Source: G963704535 sp963704535
GTDB lineage: Bacteria > Chloroflexota > Chloroflexia > Chloroflexales > Roseiflexaceae
NCBI GenBank assembly: GCA_963704535.1
Contig: OY969916.1
Coordinates: forward strand, 372,001-436,000
DNA length: 64,000 nt
Direction of reading: 5' to 3'
Part shown: in pieces, positions 61,079-64,000 of the stretch
Layout of the letters: every line of letters begins with the position of its first letter
Position numbering within the stretch: position 1 is the first letter of the stretch
The notes under the pieces: generated by a model
The model's input: the letters and a program-made list of their open reading frames with translations, nothing else
Told to the model about the DNA's origin: nothing
Databases searched by the model: none
Program-made: the position numbers and the translations under genes

Positions 61079-62068
61079 CCGATCCGGCCCCTTAAACCGC
61101 AGCCCGGCGACCTGCTCGGAGATCAGGCCGAACAGAAAGACGATGATCCCGCCCAGGAAGAACATCACCGTCGATGGGGGCAGGTGCAGCCAGCCCTCGC
61201 CGCGCGCGACCGACCAGAGATAGGCGATCAGCGCGAGCCCTTCGAGCAGCAAGAATATTGGGAAGAAGATCCGCAGCGGGCTGAAGAGCGTGATGATACG
61301 CAGGATCATAAGTCCTTTCCTGACGCCATTGCGCATCAGCTTCTGCATGCTGCGGCCGGCCTGGCGCTTGTGCATCGCGATCGGCTCGAAGCGCACGCAG
61401 TAGCCGGCCGTCACCAGCGCCATGGCGCTGGTGACCGGCCAGCCGTACTGGTTGGGCAGCAGGTGCAGAAACTCGTTGATCACCGGGCTGCGCATGGCGC
61501 GGAAGCCGGAGGTCAGGTCCTTCATCTCGGTGTCGACCAGGTAGCTGCCCAGGGCGTTCAGCGCGCTGTTGCCGAGCCAGCGAACCGCGTTCTGCTGGCT
61601 GGTCCGGCCGGGCCGGCTGGCGACTACCATATCGTAGCGGTCGATGTGGGCCAGCAGGCGTGGAATGTCAGCCGGGTCGTGCTGGCCGTCGGCGTCGATC
61701 ACCATGATGACCTCGCCCGACGCGGCGCGAATACCGGCTTTGACGCTGGCGCCATTGCCCATGTTGTTGGGCCGCCGGATCACGCGCGCCCCGGCGGCCT
61801 CCGCCTCGGCGGCGGTGTTGTCGGCCGATGCGTCGTCGACGACCAGGATCTCGGCGTCGGGGCACTGCTCGCGCACCACGCGGATGACGCGGCCGACGGT
61901 GTGGCCTTCGTTGAAGGCGGGGATGACGATGCTGATGCTAAAGGGCCAGTGCTGGGGCGCATGTGCGGCTGTGACCACGTGTGCGGCTGGCCGATCCAAC
62001 GTGGTTTGCTCGCTCGCGGCGCCCTGCGGGGTCACGGCAGGCTGATTACGGAGCAGTTCAGTCGTCAT
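61076..62068 (-). CDS. Family 2 glycosyltransferase (DPM1/polyprenyl-phosphate type) with C-terminal membrane spans
   Basis: 330 residues. GT-A fold: ISIVIPAFNEGHTVGRVIRV, ILVVDDASADNTA, and VIDADGQHDPADIPRLL (DxD-like metal site), then TSGFRAMRSPV and a QxxRW-like region; the C-terminal 80 residues contain two membrane spans. Transfers a sugar, probably to polyprenyl phosphate. Starts at ATG 62068, 12 bp after the thrH stop on the same strand. Confidence 0.88.
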   Translation of the reverse strand: MTTELLRNQPAVTPQGAASEQTTLDRPAAHVVTAAHAPQHWPFSISIVIPAFNEGHTVGRVIRVVREQCPDAEILVVDDASADNTAAEAEAAGARVIRRPNNMGNGASVKAGIRAASGEVIMVIDADGQHDPADIPRLLAHIDRYDMVVASRPGRTSQQNAVRWLGNSALNALGSYLVDTEMKDLTSGFRAMRSPVINEFLHLLPNQYGWPVTSAMALVTAGYCVRFEPIAMHKRQAGRSMQKLMRNGVRKGLMILRIITLFSPLRIFFPIFLLLEGLALIAYLWSVARGEGWLHLPPSTVMFFLGGIIVFLFGLISEQVAGLRFKGPDR

Positions 62069-62080
62069 AGTCGTCCCATT

Positions 62081-62692
62081 TCACAGTTGGCTTGAGATGT
62101 AGGTTTGCAGCTCGCGGTACTCGTGGGTAACTGGGAACTGCGGGAACTCGGCCACGACATTGGCCGGCGGCCGGAACAGGATGCCTATGTCGGCCTCGCC
62201 CAGCATCGTCGTGTCGTTGTAGGAGTCGCCCATCGACAGGACCCGGAAATCAAGCCCTCTCAGCGCGGCGACGGCCTGGCGCTTGCCGTCGGCCTGGCGC
62301 AGGCGGTAGCCGGTGATCTTGCGCTCCCCGTCGACCTCAAGCGCATTGCAGAACAGCGTCGGGTAGCCTAACTTTACCATCAGCGGCGCCGCAAACTCAT
62401 AGAACGTGTCCGATAAGATGACGACCTGCGTATGAGCGCGCACCCAGGCCAGGAACTCGCTCGCGCCCGGTAGCGGGTCGATCGTCTCGATCACGCCCTG
62501 GATATCGGCGAGCGAGAGACGATGCTCGCGCAGAATTTGCAGCCGGCCGTTCATTAGCCGGTCGTAGTCGGAGATATCGCGGGTGGTCAGGCGCAGGCGC
62601 TCGATGCCGGTCTTCTCGGCGACGGCAATCCAGATCTCTGGGACCAGGACGCCCTCCAGGTCGGTCGCGACGATCAGTGGTTTGGCTGGCAT
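62081..62692 (-). CDS. thrH: ThrH-like phosphoserine phosphatase / homoserine phosphotransferase
   Basis: 203 residues, close in length and sequence to the Pseudomonas ThrH family: VATDLEGVLVPEIWIAVAEK (HAD nucleophile Asp), TTRDISDYDRLM, VVILSDTFYEF (motif II), then LRQADGKRQAVAALRGL (Lys) and SMGDSYNDTTMLGEADIGIL (motif IV acids). ThrH dephosphorylates phosphoserine and can move the phosphate to homoserine. Unlinked to ser or thr genes here; the next gene is the glycosyltransferase. Confidence 0.9.
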   Translation of the reverse strand: MPAKPLIVATDLEGVLVPEIWIAVAEKTGIERLRLTTRDISDYDRLMNGRLQILREHRLSLADIQGVIETIDPLPGASEFLAWVRAHTQVVILSDTFYEFAAPLMVKLGYPTLFCNALEVDGERKITGYRLRQADGKRQAVAALRGLDFRVLSMGDSYNDTTMLGEADIGILFRPPANVVAEFPQFPVTHEYRELQTYISSQL

Positions 62693-62806
62693 GTTATGTT
62701 CCTTGGCTATGTGTTGCGTTGTGCGTCGGCGCGACGGTCCGGCATTGGACGGCTTGTGACGGTAGATAATACCACATTCTAGCAGCGGGCCGCGCGAGCG
62801 GCGGTA

Positions 62807-64000
62807 TCACTCGACGCGCACCTCGCTCACCATTAAGCTCAACACGCGCGTGTCGTCGCTGGAGCGATCCAGCAGTGCCGGGACGAAGGTGGGCGCCCGC
62901 AGCTCGACCGTGATCGCGCGCTGGCCTTCCAGTTCAAGCGGCACCGGCAGCCGGTAGGCCCGCCACTGCCCGCCCTGGACAGGAACTTCCCCCACCCACT
63001 GATCGCCGACACGCACCTGGAGACGTGTGACGCCGGGCCGGCCGCCGGTCATCCGCAGCACCAGCGTTGCCCCTGGCCGCAGCGGCTCGGACAGCGGCAG
63101 GACGATTCGCCCATCACCCTGGAGCCAGCGGAAGCTCGCCGGCGGTGCGCCCTCCGCGCCGGAGAACCCCTCGATATACCCAAGGTCCAGTCCATCGCCA
63201 AGCGTAAGTCGGGCGGTCGGATGCGGGCGAAGCCAGGTGATCGCCCAGCGCTGAATGTCTTCGCCGGCGGTCGCCTCGATCCGCGCCAGCGTCTCGCGGG
63301 CGACCGCAGCGTCGCCGGCATCGCGGGCCAGCGCCCCGGCGACAAGCTCGGCCCGGCGTGAGCCGCCGCCGGCCAGCAGGGCTGCCGCCTCGTCGCGCCG
63401 GCCCTGCGCGGCCAGCGCCAGCGCCAGGTTGACCTGCCCATCGACGAAGTCGGGCTGGGCCGCCAGCGCCGCGCGGAAGGCGCGCTCGGCGGCTGCGTAG
63501 TCGCCGGCCGCATACGCGCGCTCGCCAGCCACGATCGCGCGCTCGCGGGCGATGCCGCGCCCGATAAACGCCGGGTAATCGCGGTAGGTGATGAACAGGA
63601 TGAGAAAGGCCAGCGCCAGTGCGGCCTGGATGGGCAGCGTGAAACGTGAAACGTGAAACGTGAAACGTGAAACGTGTTGCGTGTTGCGTGTTGCGTGTTG
63701 CGTGTTGCGTGTTGCGTGTTGCATAACTTTTTGTTCTTTGTTCTTTGTTCTTTGTCCTCCAAGCGTGATGCGTGATGCGTGTTGCGTAACTTTTTGTTCT
63801 TTGTTCTTTGTTCTTTGTCCTCCAAGCGTGATGCGTGATGCGTGTTGCGTAACTTTTTGTTCTTTGTTCTTTGTTCTTTGTCCTCCGAGGGCCAGCGTCC
63901 AGGCGCCGTAGAGCCCGAGCAGCGTCCAGATCCCGATCAGGTAGCGCGGCTCGACGTGGAAGACCAGCACGGTCAGCAGCGAGTAGCCCAGCCAGGCCAA
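62807..64000 (-). CDS. Membrane protein with TPR region and in-frame tandem repeats, 5' end cut by the window
   Basis: Open to the window end, so the N-terminus is missing. What is visible: two hydrophobic segments (FHVEPRYLIGIWTLLGLYGA and LPIQAALALAFLILFITY) separated by about 85 residues translated from short tandem repeats; then a TPR-like part (GERAYAAGDYAAAERAFRAAL, VNLALALAAQGRRDEAAALL) and a C-terminal beta domain. The repeat part is a 63-bp unit (21 residues, GGQRTKNKEQKVTQHASRIT plus L) three times, plus CGCAACA and CGTTTCA heptamers. The architecture resembles glycosyltransferase-39-like proteins fused to TPRs; the catalytic half would lie beyond the window. Confidence 0.7.
   Translation of the reverse strand: MAWLGYSLLTVLVFHVEPRYLIGIWTLLGLYGAWTLALGGQRTKNKEQKVTQHASRITLGGQRTKNKEQKVTQHASRITLGGQRTKNKEQKVMQHATRNTQHATRNTQHVSRFTFHVSRFTLPIQAALALAFLILFITYRDYPAFIGRGIARERAIVAGERAYAAGDYAAAERAFRAALAAQPDFVDGQVNLALALAAQGRRDEAAALLAGGGSRRAELVAGALARDAGDAAVARETLARIEATAGEDIQRWAITWLRPHPTARLTLGDGLDLGYIEGFSGAEGAPPASFRWLQGDGRIVLPLSEPLRPGATLVLRMTGGRPGVTRLQVRVGDQWVGEVPVQGGQWRAYRLPVPLELEGQRAITVELRAPTFVPALLDRSSDDTRVLSLMVSEVRVE
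63634..63885. repeat. Compound tandem repeat inside a coding region
   Basis: CGTGAAA (about five), CGTGTTG (about seven) and then a higher-order 63-bp repeat containing three TTCTTTG units and CGTGATG units, three times. All in frame with the gene at 62807. Confidence 0.8.

Noticed and set aside
63634..63885. Possible CRISPR-like array
   Set aside because: Made of 7-bp units and a 63-bp higher-order repeat with no spacers.
1..64000. tRNA, rRNA or integrase-associated attachment sites
   Set aside because: None recognised on either strand by eye; the AT-rich island has no visible integrase or tRNA fragment at its borders.

Overview
The window looks like a chromosomal segment of a filamentous or gliding member of the Chloroflexota (most like Chloroflexia, Roseiflexus/Kouleothrix-type). 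This is an inference from gene content and style: high GC, a Ser/Thr kinase fused to a propeller, RsbT/RsbX/STAS stress-switch proteins, a methylmalonyl-CoA mutase B12 subunit with MeaB, acyl-CoA oxidation genes with EtfBA, and intergenic regions full of short repeats. No rRNA, tRNA or CRISPR array was recognised. Both ends cut through genes.

Layout. 0-3.1 kb: a minus-strand operon (ParB-like-motif protein, a nucleotidyltransferase/thymidylate-kinase-like fusion, a secreted propeller-like protein). 3.4-9.8 kb: a PDZ protein, membrane and unknown proteins, prephenate dehydrogenase, the B12-binding mutase subunit with MeaB, an HD protein. 9.8-16.4 kb: a repeat cluster holding a miniature element inserted into a palindrome, an AI-2E-type permease, an amine oxidase, an alcohol dehydrogenase between two copies of an inverted-repeat element, a Gfo/Idh/MocA oxidoreductase and an aminoglycoside-adenylyltransferase-like protein. 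16.9-20.1 kb: an AT-rich island with a DNA methyltransferase, a DUF262 protein and a HEPN protein, the best candidate for a little-described defence system. 20.4-33 kb: peptide deformylase, a frameshifted phosphofructokinase, a degenerate ArsA-like protein, the kinase-propeller, fumarase, a membrane STAS regulator, a lipoprotein and a secreted protein. 33.4-46.2 kb: acyl-CoA metabolism (hydroxyacyl-CoA dehydrogenase, enoyl-CoA hydratase, acyl-CoA dehydrogenase, EtfBA), leuD, a branched-chain-type 2-oxoacid dehydrogenase (E1 alpha, E1 beta, an unusual E2) and a second phosphofructokinase. 46.2-51.8 kb: DUF1905-type protein, another Gfo/Idh/MocA protein, an isopropylmalate-synthase-like enzyme, an SDR and leuC. 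52.2-56.1 kb: RsbT, RsbX-type phosphatase and a hybrid GAF/PAS histidine kinase in overlapping frames. 56.1-64 kb: a lipoprotein, a 1,028-residue restriction-methyltransferase, a flippase-like protein, a GT2 glycosyltransferase, ThrH and a repeat-invaded TPR membrane protein.

Three themes cross the window. (1) Short tandem arrays of 7- or 8-bp units are everywhere, often as two arms of the same local unit facing each other (long hairpins), and some have entered coding sequence in frame. (2) Several families of small palindromic or inverted-repeat elements supply stop codons, C-terminal tails and, in one case, the start codon and first residues of a lipoprotein. (3) Six genes are each broken by one +1 frameshift at a non-homopolymer site. 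Several of them are housekeeping genes, so consensus error must be excluded before calling them pseudogenes.

Metabolically, the 33-52 kb stretch reads as branched-chain amino acid and acyl-CoA metabolism: LeuC/LeuD and an isopropylmalate-synthase-like protein beside a branched-chain 2-oxoacid dehydrogenase, and a dehydrogenase/hydratase/ETF set that would oxidise the resulting acyl-CoAs. The mutase subunit and MeaB at 7.6-9 kb could take the propionyl/methylmalonyl-CoA end.
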